Origin: Sialis fuliginosa
Taxonomy: Eukaryota > Arthropoda > Insecta > Megaloptera > Sialidae
Reading direction: 5' to 3'
Length of the DNA: 64,000 nt
Assembly (NCBI GenBank): GCA_961205875.1
Contig: OY540813.1
Span: 31,591,001 to 31,655,000, forward strand
The notes beneath the pieces were generated by a model, which ran no database searches, was not told the origin of the DNA, and was given only the letters and a program-made list of their open reading frames with translations. Shown piece after piece: positions 10,380 to 20,199 of the stretch. Numbering within the stretch: position 1 is the first letter of the stretch; each line of letters starts with the position of its first letter. A program made the translations under genes and the position numbers.

Positions 10380-10958
10380 TTAATTATCTTCATCTTCATC
10401 ATCATCATCTTCATCAATTCGTTTTCCTCTTCTTCTTCGTGGTGCTTTTAATTCTCTCCAATAACTCGCAACAACGTTCAATAGAACAAATAAATTTATC
10501 GTATATAGTAAACCTTCTAACAGAGCAATCCAGGCCAATACGATATCCTCATCAACTGTAACGTATACATAAACAAATACTATCATAAATGGTCCCACAG
10601 CAAGCATCATTGCTGTAGCCAGTATCCAAACTTTCAGCATTTTTTTCCGCTTCTTCGGTAATATAACAGCTAATAAAACAATTCCTAGCATAACTAACAG
10701 TATATTTGATAAATACTTCCATGATATGATTAGTATCGCTATTGGCCGGGCTGATTTTCCGCTTAACCGATATCCATGTGTTGTACCATATTGTATTTCA
10801 TCATAATCTACATTTCCTTGGGCATGTTTATTTATAGGTTTTAAAAAGTAAATGTTATATAAGATGCTGTCTATTATAGGTACAACTATCAAAAATACTC
10901 CAGTCACTGTTGCTCCAACCTTGAGTTTGAGACCACAAAACGTTTTGAAATCACACAT
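10380..10958 (-). CDS. Four-pass membrane protein of unknown function
   Basis: This is the one long intact frame in the window: 192 residues from the only in-frame ATG, preceded by AAA and ending in TAA. The frame stays open a little upstream but without an ATG, and a 'TTTAG' just before the start could be a splice acceptor after a 5' untranslated exon. Counted from this ATG, hydrophobic segments lie near residues 14-38, 75-100, 109-133 and 139-164. Between the first two is a polar loop of about 35 residues. The tail runs RRRRGKR and then a block of Asp and Glu. Both ends are probably cytosolic. Four helices with a short Cys-containing N-terminus (CDFKTFC) resemble uncharacterised insect tetraspan families in the DUF4728/LAPTM style, but that is only similarity of layout. 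The lack of introns within the coding part allows a retrocopy. Function is not known. Confidence 0.75.
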   Translation of the reverse strand: MCDFKTFCGLKLKVGATVTGVFLIVVPIIDSILYNIYFLKPINKHAQGNVDYDEIQYGTTHGYRLSGKSARPIAILIISWKYLSNILLVMLGIVLLAVILPKKRKKMLKVWILATAMMLAVGPFMIVFVYVYVTVDEDIVLAWIALLEGLLYTINLFVLLNVVASYWRELKAPRRRRGKRIDEDDDDEDEDN

Positions 10959-11009
10959 TTTATCTAAATCAAAGATAATCCGAAGAATAGCTAAATAATG
11001 CAAACATAG

Positions 11010-11690
11010 CTGCTCAAATGTCGATTGTTGATTTTCTAATTCTTATTTATAAACTTTAAGCTATATGTTTCATGTCACAACAAGTTACAATGTGTAACAA
11101 TTTTTTACTTTTTTTAAATTAAAATTACAATTGTCAAAAATGTCATAATCATTTATTAAACAAATGAACAAAAATTAACAAAATATGATTTGTATAAACA
11201 TTTGATACATTTATTTATATCACTAAAAAAAATTATTGACTTGGGGACTGGGGATAACATCTTAAGGGAATACTGTGCATTTTGAGTATGCAGCGATTTT
11301 TTTTTTCGTAGAGGGGTCGGTCGTGAGTTTTCGGGACTGTGATCGATGCCTTATTGGTGCAATTTTGAAAATAAGGGTGCAGTTAGTCTTTTTGTTTATC
11401 TCCGTAACTATGAGTCTAACAAAAATTTTGTAAAGAGTATTTTTGTAGGTATACCGACTCTCCGTAACTATTATTAGTATATTCATTGCATTTCATTTAT
11501 AATAAAAAAGTTGTGAGCAAAAAAACGATGAAAAAATAAGGGATGAAATAGTTTGAGGCAAGATACATATTGTATTCTCAGTTTTACAAAAAAAATGCTT
11601 CATAACTTTTTTATAGAGCGTTTCCTAACAAACAATGTAATCTATTTATTTTTTTATTCGGTTTATGTTTATTGATGTTTCAGCGTTGCC
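11010..11690. other. Intergenic stretch upstream of the membrane protein gene
   Basis: On the minus strand this is the upstream side of the four-pass protein gene. A 'GTTTATAAATAAG' lies about 100 bases before its ATG and could act as a TATA-like element. Further out, a block around 11275-11500 has no recognised counterpart in the window. No gene was recognised. Confidence 0.35.
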
Positions 11691-11696
11691 AATAAA

Positions 11697-12095
11697 ATTA
11701 TTATTTATTTATTTTAACAGAGGCGGTCGCTCTGGCTCCCGCGAGCACGTAGGCCATTGGCCCATTGTACTACCTCCGACGTTTTGCTTTACCCCCTTGA
11801 TAATAGCCCCGTCCCTTTAATAAAGTTCACAAGTGTTGTCATTGGGAATTTAGCAATTTCTCCCGGTTCAACAAAATAGTCTTCCAGGTATCTCAGACTT
11901 CTGTCCATTAAGATAGTTTGTTTTGTTTCTTCATCCTCTTCACATTTCCTATACAGATACTAGTGTTTCCCACTCCTATTGCATATGTCTCCTAAGGTGT
12001 TAACAGTCCTACTGCTTCCCTCAGCGTGTTCCTATCCAAGCTCAGAAGTTGTCCAGATCGTTCCCGATCTGGCCCGTCTCTTTGCCCAAGAGAAG
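11697..12095 (-). pseudogene. 3' end of a dead non-LTR retrotransposon (RNase H-like C-terminus)
   Basis: On the minus strand one frame reads 'LLSLDRNTLREAVGLLTP', closely resembling the start of the C-terminal RNase H-like part of jockey/CR1-type ORF2 proteins. After a frame shift it continues 'LYRKCEEDEETKQTILMD', which carries the usual Cys and acidic run, and ends 'KGTGLLSRG' at a stop codon (11789-11791). A short 3' untranslated segment and an A-rich tail with repeated TAAA (11691-11715) follow. At least one frameshift and stops between the blocks make it non-functional. The reverse transcriptase and everything 5' are missing, as expected of a 5'-truncated insertion. Confidence 0.7.
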
Positions 12096-12290
12096 TAAGT
12101 ACAGGGTATGTGAGGTACGTACTACGTAGGTATAAAAAATTATTGATATGAAGAATAGTTTCAAATAAAAGTTGTTCGCTATAAAATTCCCTACAACCTC
12201 CATGATGAAAATACGGTTGCTTCAAATTATACAAAATAATTTTTTTTAAATACATAAATAACCTCCTAATACGTGTCCTTATGAACTATA

Positions 12291-12480
12291 GAGCAGTGGT
12301 CTTCAAACTTTGTCGACTCAAGGAACCGTTAGAACTATAGAGTTTTTTTCGGCGAACCCTTTCCCATCATTAAAAAAACATATCTTATATCAGAATCACA
12401 AACATACACATAGTATAAAAATGTTTTTGAGATAAAATAATATTTTATAATTATTTTTTCTGCGGAATGTATAAGATAAG
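12291..12480. mobile_element. hAT-like terminus, solo end
   Basis: The sequence CAGTGGTCTTCAAACTTTG followed by a segment with 'GGAACCGTTAG' and 'CGGCGAACCC' has the look of a hAT terminus. No inverted partner with CACTG was found downstream, so it is a fragment with an undefined right edge. Confidence 0.4.
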
Positions 12481-12653
12481 ACCCGCTCTACACACCAGCT
12501 ATTGGGGATATCGCTTAGGGCGTCAAGTTTTAAAGGGAGCAATATTACATTTCTAATTACCATTTTAGTGGTAATTTTACTTTTTATTTAATCTTGGAAA
12601 AAGATAGATTACATACGTCAATTATTAACTTACCAAGACCGTCAGCAACTCTA

Positions 12654-12812
12654 ATGCCCGGTATTATAAAGAATGTGCTCGCATTAGAAGAATTAGCTTG
12701 TGGCTAACGCTATCTGCTAGACATTGTATACAAATGACAACAAACTCATTTTTATTTATATTACTATTACTGTTCTAGAATCCTGAGCAAATTCTTTATA
12801 ATATCGAGCTTA
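12654..12812. mobile_element. Short MITE, 'TGCCCGGTATTATAAAG' termini
   Basis: The left end TGCCCGGTATTATAAAGAAT and the right end ATTCTTTATAATATCGAGC are inverted copies. Inside is 'GGCTAACGCTATCTGC', linking it to copies near 1.5, 23.6 and 63.0 kb. At about 160 bases it is the most compact member. It encodes nothing. Confidence 0.7.
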
Positions 12813-12814
12813 AG

Positions 12815-13690
12815 TCCGCCTGTTTTTATTAGTCGTATGTCATATTATTGTTTAAATGAATAAAATGTATTAACTATTGCAAAAAAACACAAAAAATAAT
12901 GCCCAGTAATTATAACAATTACATAAATAATTTTTAGAAATATTATTTCTTCATTATTTCACATTTTATTAAAATTATTATCTTACAATTAAAAAACAAA
13001 CAACATAAAAAACATTCCATTAAATCAAAACCCACCATAAAATTCCGCATACCTTTTTTCAACTAAAATAATGCCAAATAAAAAGTGTAATTTTTACTTC
13101 ATTACAAAGACAATAATATTTTCATCTTTTTTAACGATCGAGATAATAAAAATGTGCTGGTGCGTATGACCACCGGATATAAAATTAAAATCACAATCCC
13201 AAAAAAACTGGAAAAAGTCCATCAAACCGACAAGCTTTCTGAAATAACTTCGCCGTACTAAAGGGGGGGTGTTGTATATATATGTATACAAGCAACCCTT
13301 TCAACCATAAAACAGGGTATTATATCAACATCCCTACACAGTTACTGGCGTTTTGTTTATAAAGTTTTATCTTAAGTCCGCTTTAAAAATATTTACGCTT
13401 GTTTTAAACATTTCACTGTTTTATAAAACCGCAAATTTGAAATATGTGTTGTGTATAAGTGTACATATTATTATATGAACTGTTACATTAATTGCAATAT
13501 GTATTGCTGTTAGTAGTTTTGCTTTATGATAACGCTATTTGATTTAATGTCTATTTTATATATTTTAATGTAAATATATATATGATTTTAATATATTAAT
13601 ATAATTATTAATTTTACCTACTTTTAGGATTTTTGGTCAATCTTTTTAAATTTTTAAATTAATTAATAAAGGACGGCGCATATTTCTTAT
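12815..13690. other. AT-rich intergenic stretch
   Basis: No gene, repeat terminus or RNA was recognised. A 65-codon minus-strand frame (13094-13291) shows no domain and is considered chance. Confidence 0.45.
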
Positions 13691-13699
13691 GGGAAATGG

Positions 13700-14290
13700 C
13701 TTTCGGTCAAAATCGCAAAATTTTTTATATATTGTAGTTAATGTGATGCTGATCAAAAACTCTCATAGACACAACTTCGAAAAATGAGCCATTTCGGCGA
13801 TAAAAATTTTTAAAGATGAAAAATTGAAATTAAAGTTTTATTTTCAGTTTTATTTGTTTAATGCTTTTTTCGCTATTTAAGTTTTTAACTAATAATAAAT
13901 AAACTTTATTTAAAATAACTTTATTTAATATCATATATGGATCTTGACTTCTGGGTGGAAATCGCATCAATTTGGTTTAAAAGTGCACTTTAGAAGAGCC
14001 CTGAAGATGTCCACTGCAATGTGTGACAAAAAGTTGACCGATAACACAACCATATTGACGCGACTTACACCCAGAAGCCAATATCACCATGGAAACCTCA
14101 AAATTAATATTGTAAACGATGAAAATAAATAGTAGTAATCGCTAAAAACTAAATTGTTATATTTATATAGATTTTAAATAAAAAAATTTTATCACCGAAA
14201 CGGCTCATTTTTCGAAGTTGTGCCTGTGAGAGCTTTTGATCAGTATCATAATATAAACTACAACATATCAAAAATTTTGCGATTTATGTC
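13700..14290. mobile_element. Foldback element enclosing a hammerhead-like hairpin
   Basis: The outer arms (around 13705-13815 and 14180-14290) are inverted copies containing 'TTCGAAAAATGAGCC' and its complement. Inside, 13935-14100 is a second, independent hairpin starting 'ATATGGATCTTGACTTCTGG', closely related to the free-standing hairpin at 32025-32150. The inner hairpin has thus been captured by, or is the core of, the outer foldback. The 62-codon plus frame across it is not considered a gene. Confidence 0.7.
13997..14036 (+). ncRNA. Degenerate hammerhead-like core (CTGAAGA half kept)
   Basis: CTGAAGA (14001-14007) fits the CUGANGA box of hammerhead ribozymes. It is followed by GTCCAC, the loop TGCAAT and GTGTGAC, which can pair as stem II with one bulge. 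The next bases should be GAAAC, but the sequence reads AAAAA, so cleavage is not expected. The related copy at 32076-32099 keeps GAAAC. Hammerheads of this kind are known from Penelope-like and other retroelements. The assignment rests on motif shape alone. Confidence 0.4.
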
Positions 14291-14299
14291 ATTTTATAA

Positions 14300-15050
14300 A
14301 TTAACGAAGTAGAAATGATGTAAGTAGATATGTATAATATTATTGTCTAGTACGTTATTTTCATTTCAATTATTTTTATTTAGGTATATCAATCTGAATA
14401 TAATTCTGTAGTTTAAATTTTACCTGAATTTCGCAAAAAAATCTATTCGTCGATGTTTATTTTTAGATTTTGCGTATTTATTGAATCTTGTGATAAGTAC
14501 CTACAATCTACATATCTCTCAATTTCCGTTTAATAGAAAAAAAAATGACTAGTGCGAGTAGAACTTGCCCCCTGAGGGTTCCGTACCGTTATATAGAACT
14601 TATTTATTATCCCAGTTTATCAAAAAAAAATTCAAAAATTACAAAAATATTAAATTATACAATTTTGTACATATTGAAAAATAAACATTGAAAACAAATA
14701 TATCCATAAAATATTATACAGAAGAACAATATACATATTTAAATATTTCCTCTGTTTACAATGAAAATTTTAAAAAAATCAGTGATATGTGTTTCTTAGT
14801 ACATAGTAAACACTATATTTTATTTATTGTTTATAATTCCCTTAAACAAGGTAAGATATAGGACTAATAACACATTACCTAACGTTGTTACAAAGGATTA
14901 GGTATTTAAATCAATAATACACAAAATATTATGCGTTTCAATAGTAATACCGTTTGATAAAATAGAAAACTGATACAGAAACAATATAACAAATTCCTAA
15001 ACAAGCTTCACGCGATGCCTTACAGCTAAAGGGCCCTAACGAAAATTGAA
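14300..15050. other. AT-rich intergenic stretch
   Basis: No gene was recognised. A short stretch near 14560-14590 ('CCCCTGAGGGTTCCGTACC') resembles one end of dispersed repeat A and may be a very short fragment of it. Confidence 0.4.
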
Positions 15051-15059
15051 CTTCCTAAT

Positions 15060-15350
15060 CTGAGGAAGGGTATGAGAAATGGAGGTGACAGAAGGGTTGA
15101 AGCACACCGGCGGCACGTGGGGGCGGTTGGGGAGGGGGGGGAGGGGGGGTTGCGAGGGTTGCGCCGCGCCATGATTGCTTCAGTTAATATTTAAACGGGT
15201 AATTAATGCAAGAAATTACCTATTATGAATATGATTCAACTTGTGACTGTTACAACAATAATTGGAAGTGAAATATGGAGATTGGCTCCGGGCGCTTTTC
15301 TGAACGAACTGAGCGAAATAACGGGACGGATTTGAGAACTCACACTTACA
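15060..15350. promoter_or_regulatory. G-rich and CpG-rich island
   Basis: From 15100 to 15165 the plus strand is dominated by G runs (several of four or more), enough to form a G-quadruplex, followed by 'GCGCCGCGCCATGATTG'. A second GC-richer block, 15280-15340, contains 'GGCTCCGGGCGC'. Homeodomain-type TAATTAAT words lie between them. This looks like regulatory DNA, but no transcript start can be assigned. Confidence 0.3.
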
Positions 15351-15363
15351 TACACGCATCACA

Positions 15364-15367
15364 TACA

Positions 15368-15418
<51 letters not shown>

Positions 15419-15420
15419 TG
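15364..15420. repeat. (AC)n-(AT)n microsatellite
   Basis: A run of CA dinucleotides passes directly into a run of TA dinucleotides. It is a simple repeat. The Cys-Val-rich minus-strand frame over it is an artefact. Confidence 0.95.
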
Positions 15421-15462
15421 ATAACAGTAACGTGAAATGTTGGCGGTTAAGTTATACTAAAT

Positions 15463-16411
15463 CAGGGCTGGGCAACCCGCGGCCCGCGCTCTTATGTGCG
15501 GCCCGCGGCCACATTTGAACAAATTATGTTTTTATTATACATATTTAATTTAAATATCAGATGTTTCAGAATTACTGAGGTTGGTTTTAATTTCTTATTG
15601 ATTTCTTTAAAATATTGTTCTATTTAAATGACTTAACTAATCGTTTGAATTGATAATTTTATTTTTTAATAAAATACAAATTGGAATTTGAAATCTTTTT
15701 TTGAATAAATAAAACCATTATTTATTAGTATTTTAAATACTTGATACCATATAGATATATTTTGTTGTTGATATTTTTTTTTTAATTTACTATGATTGAA
15801 CACATGCTTGTTTTTCCCCTTGAATCGTATGAGACAAATTGCAACCCCCATTATCTGTAACGGGGTGAACTATTGAGTTTTTTTTTCGCTATTTATTTAT
15901 TATACAAAATCGTAAATATCTCGGTTTCTATGCGAGGTAGTAGGTAATTTTTCCCTTAAACTTCTACACATATATAGAATTTTTCGCATCGGATCAAATA
16001 ATATTAATTACTACTCTTCATCTGAGTCTGAGGCGAAATATTGAAGGTCGGCTATATGTATAAAATCCTATGAAAATTAACTCTACATTTTTTATGCTAA
16101 TACATTTAAGAGTTTAGAGATGGGGGGGGGGGGGGGTAAAAGTCATTATATTATAAAATTGATTATACAAGCTATCTATTGGCTTTTTATTTTTTGCTCT
16201 ATGATTATTAGGTAGTTCCGGAGATATAAGCTTTCAAAGTGTGACATATTTTCGTTACATTCGTGTTTCCGAGTTTATTCCCTAATATTGCCGGGGAAGA
16301 CGTAGTTCTACTTAAAAAAATTGATTAAAAAAAAATTCAAAACCGGAAAATCTAAAATCTATTTTAGGTCGTCAATGCGACCCGCGGTGCAATTTGGGTT
16401 GATCAGGCCTG
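15463..16411. mobile_element. hAT element with exact 8-bp target duplication
   Basis: It starts CAGGGCTGGGCAACCCGCGG and ends with an inverted counterpart finishing in CAGGCCTG. The octamer TACTAAAT flanks both ends exactly (15455-15462 and 16412-16419), the duplication size typical of hAT. Near the right end are 'CGACCCGCGGTGCAATTTGG' and a G run (16121-16138). No complete transposase frame exists, so it is non-autonomous. Confidence 0.9.
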
Positions 16412-16419
16412 TACTAAAT

Positions 16420-17105
16420 TTTTTAATTATTTACCATATCAAAGTATGTATACTTATATACTTTTTAATAAAATGCCATTATTATGATATCATTCAATAT
16501 TAATAATACAATAATAAGAAATTTTAATACTTAATTAATTAAATGACATGATACATGATTTTTTTGTAATTTTTTGCCTTTTTTTGGTATTACAGATTTT
16601 AAAAATTATCCAACTTACTTAGAATAAAAAAAATATAATGCATTTTATAGATGATTTTATTCTCTGTAAATTGAATCTCTTGATATGAATTTGTAAGTAT
16701 AACCAATTGCCCACAATGTTTAAATAAACACAAAATAATGCATTTTACAACATGAAAAGAAAGATTGCCATGGATTGATTATTTCAACAAGTATATTAAA
16801 CTTGTATCTTTCAAAGTACCTATATGTTAGATATTACATCATTGATTTCATATTTTAAAATAATTTTAAATAATTATGGGTATCAATTTTTTTATGTGCT
16901 AGCAGTATTAACCAATGTTAAAATCTCCTTGAGTGAAGGAGAGCTAAAAACTATAGTATAAGGGCCCCTAGAAAGATTTTTCCCACTTAAATCCGCCACT
17001 GCTTTCAAGGCTTAAACATTTAGCTCTAGCATCTGCAATTAAAAAAATATTCTAATTATAATTTCAGTTCTTTTCTACCAACCTATAGGGCGATAAATTA
17101 AAAAA
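16420..17105. other. AT-rich intergenic stretch with a hAT-end fragment
   Basis: Mostly AT-rich sequence without genes. Around 16965-17002 'ACTTAAATCCGCCACTG' is the inverted form of the CAGTGGCGGATTTA terminus seen at 54760, so an isolated hAT end is present. Confidence 0.5.
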
Positions 17106-17107
17106 AA

Positions 17108-17690
17108 ACACAGCAAGGTGCGTGTTGGGCACGCACATGATAGAGTTCCGTAGCTCTTCTCACTAACATTCTTTACTTGATAATACGTATTAAGAGCTTT
17201 TTCATGTTGACGAAAGATGTACGTGTTGGTAGGACGATTTATAAAAAAAAGTTATTTTTAAACAATTTTTGCTACAGTTTTCGTTATAGTTTTCATTGAA
17301 AGTATTAATTAATGGTTAGATTCTGGAATTTTTTCAGATTTTTTACATCGATATTTTAGATATAAGAGGGAGGAAGGCGCTCTCATAACGACTTTGAACG
17401 CAAATAATTTGTGTCTGAAGGGTTAAAATCAAAAGGTCCTAAAACATTTTTTGTTGCATTTTAGGAGACCTATCTCATGGGTGAAATAATTTTTGAGTAT
17501 ACTTTTTAGTATGTGAGAGGGGTGTTCAAAATTGTTTTTTTCAAAAATCTCATTTCTGTTTCTGGGTCATCAATCTACATCCGTATACCAAATTTCATCT
17601 TAATAGGTATATAATTTATATAGACAGACAGACGGATGGACAGAGTGAAACTATGAAAACCTAAAAATCATCACCTAAGATTTTTATAAA
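17108..17690 (+). repeat. Dispersed repeat A, plus orientation
   Basis: It opens with 'AAGGTGCGTGTTGGGCACGC' and 'GAGTTCCGTAGCTC', passes 'GGTTAAAATCAAAAGGTCC' and 'TTTTAGGAGACCTATCTCA', and closes with 'ACAGACAGACGGATGGACAG' and 'GAAACTATG'. This is one of the fullest copies and helps define the family. No protein is encoded. Confidence 0.75.
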
Positions 17691-17814
17691 GAAATCAGTA
17701 CCACATAAATAATGATTTCGATAGTCGATACCGTTATAGAGAGCAGCACGTCATCATACAAAATCTCCCCCATCTTTTCTTATGCTCCAATCAAACTTAA
17801 ACAATCGTCTATAA

Positions 17815-17843
17815 ATACACACACACACATAATGGGCTTTGTA

Positions 17844-17874
<31 letters not shown>

Positions 17875-17890
17875 AGGTGTGTGTGTGGCG
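17815..17890. repeat. (AC)n / (GT)n microsatellite pair
   Basis: A short CA run is followed, after about 20 bases, by a long GT run on the same strand. The two runs are complementary and can pair. His-Thr-rich minus-strand frames here come from the repeat. Confidence 0.9.
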
Positions 17891-18075
17891 TGCATGCAGT
17901 GATCGGCGCTTGCGCGGCGGTGCAAGGCCACGCCACATGAATAATTGATTGGGCGGCGCGCGGATGTACGCCATAACAATGGCGACGTCTCTGACAATCG
18001 CAACGCGGCGCCGCGCGCGCCTCGGCGCCCCCTGGACATCATCTCCACAGAGCAGGTATGTGTTGCGTGAGCGCC
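17885..18075 (+). promoter_or_regulatory. CpG-rich island with a possible first exon
   Basis: The GC and CpG content is far above the background, with 'GCGGCGCCGCGCGCGCC' at its core. Homeodomain-like (ATAATTGATTG) and Sox-like (AACAATGG) words lie at its left side. The block matches none of the repeats seen in the window. It could be a promoter with a first exon (see the next entry) or a conserved enhancer. Confidence 0.4.
17979..18055 (+). CDS. Candidate first coding exon (weak)
   Basis: An ATG in the context AACAATGGCG opens a frame reading MATSLTIATRRRARLGAP and continuing WTSSPQS. It then meets a good splice donor, AGCAG|GTATGT. The exon would end two bases into a codon (phase 2), the same phase as the candidates at 41713 and 49242. 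The peptide is rich in Arg and Ala and unrecognised, so this may equally be non-coding CpG-rich DNA. If real, it would be an alternative or unrelated first exon. Confidence 0.2.
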
Positions 18076-18510
18076 AGACGGATCGCATTCAAAACAAAAA
18101 CGATGTTAAACGCTATAGATTGAAAAAATTAAAATTTAATGCCTGGGGTATTATAAATGTTTCCAAGTAAAGTAAAAAATTTTCTTTGTGTAAAACCAAA
18201 TTGTAAACAGTTAGTTGTATTTGGATTGCGCACTGATTTGAAACGCTTCATATCATGCTTATTGTTAAATCCATCAATATACTGTACAATGAAAATATTT
18301 TTATATACTTACATAGGTCGTTTCATAGGCAATATAAATGTTTTAATAATTTTTGTTTGTTTGTTCCTATATGACACGATATTTTGGACTTTCATTGTAC
18401 AAATGCTTAAGATCCTAAAACTCGTTTAGGCTATAATATAAATATTTACGGCAATCCCGTATAAAGGAAAATGTATAATTTATATTCTATACATTGTCAA
18501 TATATAAATA

Positions 18511-19048
18511 AAACGGCTAAGTGCGTGTTGGGCACGCACATGATAGGTTTCCGTAGTCATTACGATTTATAAACAAGAGTTATTTCAATTATTTTTATAA
18601 ACTATTCTAGCTACAGTGTTCGTTATAATTTTCATTGATAACTAACTAAAAGCTACATTCTAGATTTTTTTTTTAGATTTTTTGCATCGATAGTTTAGAA
18701 AGTAGAAGGGGGGAGGGGACTCTCTGATACGACATTTAAATGCAAATATATCATGACTGAAGGGTTAAAATCAAAAGATCATTTGACATTTTTTGTTGCA
18801 TTTTAGGAGACCTATCTAATGACATCCCACTCAATGGGGTAAGTGAAAAAAAAATGTGAAATCACTTTTCAGTCTATGGAACTGGGATCCAAAAACAATT
18901 TTTTTTCAAAAAACTTATCATTTCTGTTTTTGTGTTATCAGTCTTCGTCCGTGTACCAAATTTCATCTTAATCGGCTTAAAATTTTTGAAGACGGACAAG
19001 GTGAAACTATAATGTTTCCTAGTTTTCTACGGAAACCTAAAAAGAATT
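18511..19048 (+). repeat. Dispersed repeat A, plus orientation
   Basis: It starts 'CTAAGTGCGTGTTGGGCACG' and 'GTTTCCGTAGTC', carries the conserved 'TTTTAGGAGACCTATCTAA' and 'CTCAATGGGGTAAGTG' blocks, and ends near 'TTTTCTACGGAAACCTAAA'. The two ends, TTTCCGTAG and CTACGGAAA, are short inverted repeats, suggesting a DNA-type element for the family. Confidence 0.75.
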
Positions 19049-19049
19049 G

Positions 19050-20005
19050 AAAAGAAAAAAATTGTCATGGAATTTTTTTTTTCATATCTATAGGCATGTG
19101 AGGTGTTGATTGTGTTGAAATGTAGATCTCAATTAGTAGAACATGATACTATTTTTATACTTTTTTGTAACTCAAAAATGCACCTGTAGCTCCAAACAGT
19201 CCACGTAGTACGTACTTCAGAACCCTTATGGCATATACCCGTGTATGTCTTGACTTTTAAGCTTTGACATACCATAATTGTATTGTATAGATATTTATAA
19301 AATTAGCATATCTTATCATATACATATTACATATATACTCTCCCGAACGGTTTTGATATGTTTACATTATTTATAAGCTATTCTATAATAAATCAATTAA
19401 TAAAATCTCATTTAATCCTTAATATATCTTCATGATTTTTATTTAATATAAAATAATTTCACAAATGTCATTATAAATGCAATATTAAAGATTTAAAAGT
19501 TAAAGTTTACAATATGTGTGCATAACAAAACCAAACAAAAATTTTTTTTTTCAATATAATTCAAAACCTTTTCACCGAAAAACAAAAAAATAAATAATTA
19601 TAAAAATTATAATTAAAATGATACATAAATATTTAATAAGGCATGTATTGTATGATTATTTTTACCAATCACATTCCCGTCATTTTAAATTTTAGGGGAA
19701 AAACCACTCTCTCTCTCTCTTCATTACTTTACACGTCATTGAATATCACCAGTATTAATTACTTTAGTGCGTTTATAAAATTGCATAAAACAAATAACTG
19801 AAATATAAAATGCAATACATAATAAATCGCGACCAGTTTTATAAACAAGGTACAATGAATATTTACGTGCGTGTGTGTGGGAGGGTGAGGTGGGGGGGGA
19901 GGTATTAACAAATCACGGATATAAATGTAGAGATTCCCTTACAACAAGTGACCTCAATATTTGTATGCAATTATCAGAGGGACTGTTTTTTAAATTATAT
20001 ATTAA
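19050..20005. other. AT-rich intergenic stretch
   Basis: It contains a short CT run (about 19707-19720) and a small G-rich patch (19870-19905). No gene or element terminus was recognised; a 63-codon frame at 19875 has no domain. Confidence 0.45.
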
Positions 20006-20009
20006 AACA

Positions 20010-20197
20010 GGTGGTAGCATAGACATAGACATAGAGACATGGATTGCGCATTTTGTACAACCGTAATCTGTCTTTGGTCACATAAGTGAATATCCCAACG
20101 CATATTCTATCTTTTTAAGTCATGTTTAACTAATTACCCAACGCATGCCCTATCTCTTTCTTTTGTGACAACTCTGTTTATGTTCTATGGGTGGTAG
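20010..20197. mobile_element. Short MITE, 'GGTGGTAGCATAGACATAGA' family
   Basis: The left end GGTGGTAGCATAGACATAG and the right end 'TTATGTTCTATGGGTGGTAG' are imperfect inverted copies, with the repeated word 'CCCAACGCAT' inside. The termini relate to the larger element at 45888-47556, which also carries CATAGACATAGAG. No coding capacity. Confidence 0.55.
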
Positions 20198-20199
20198 TT

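Noticed and set aside
15216-15404. Cys-Val-rich 62-codon frame
   Set aside because: Translation of a CA repeat.
17754-18088. His-Thr-rich minus-strand frames of 60-102 codons
   Set aside because: They come from translating a GT microsatellite and a CpG-rich island; stops are simply rare there.
18157-18429. 90-codon hydrophobic frame
   Set aside because: Rich in Ile, Phe and Leu as random AT-rich translation tends to be; no conserved motif and no splice or promoter context.
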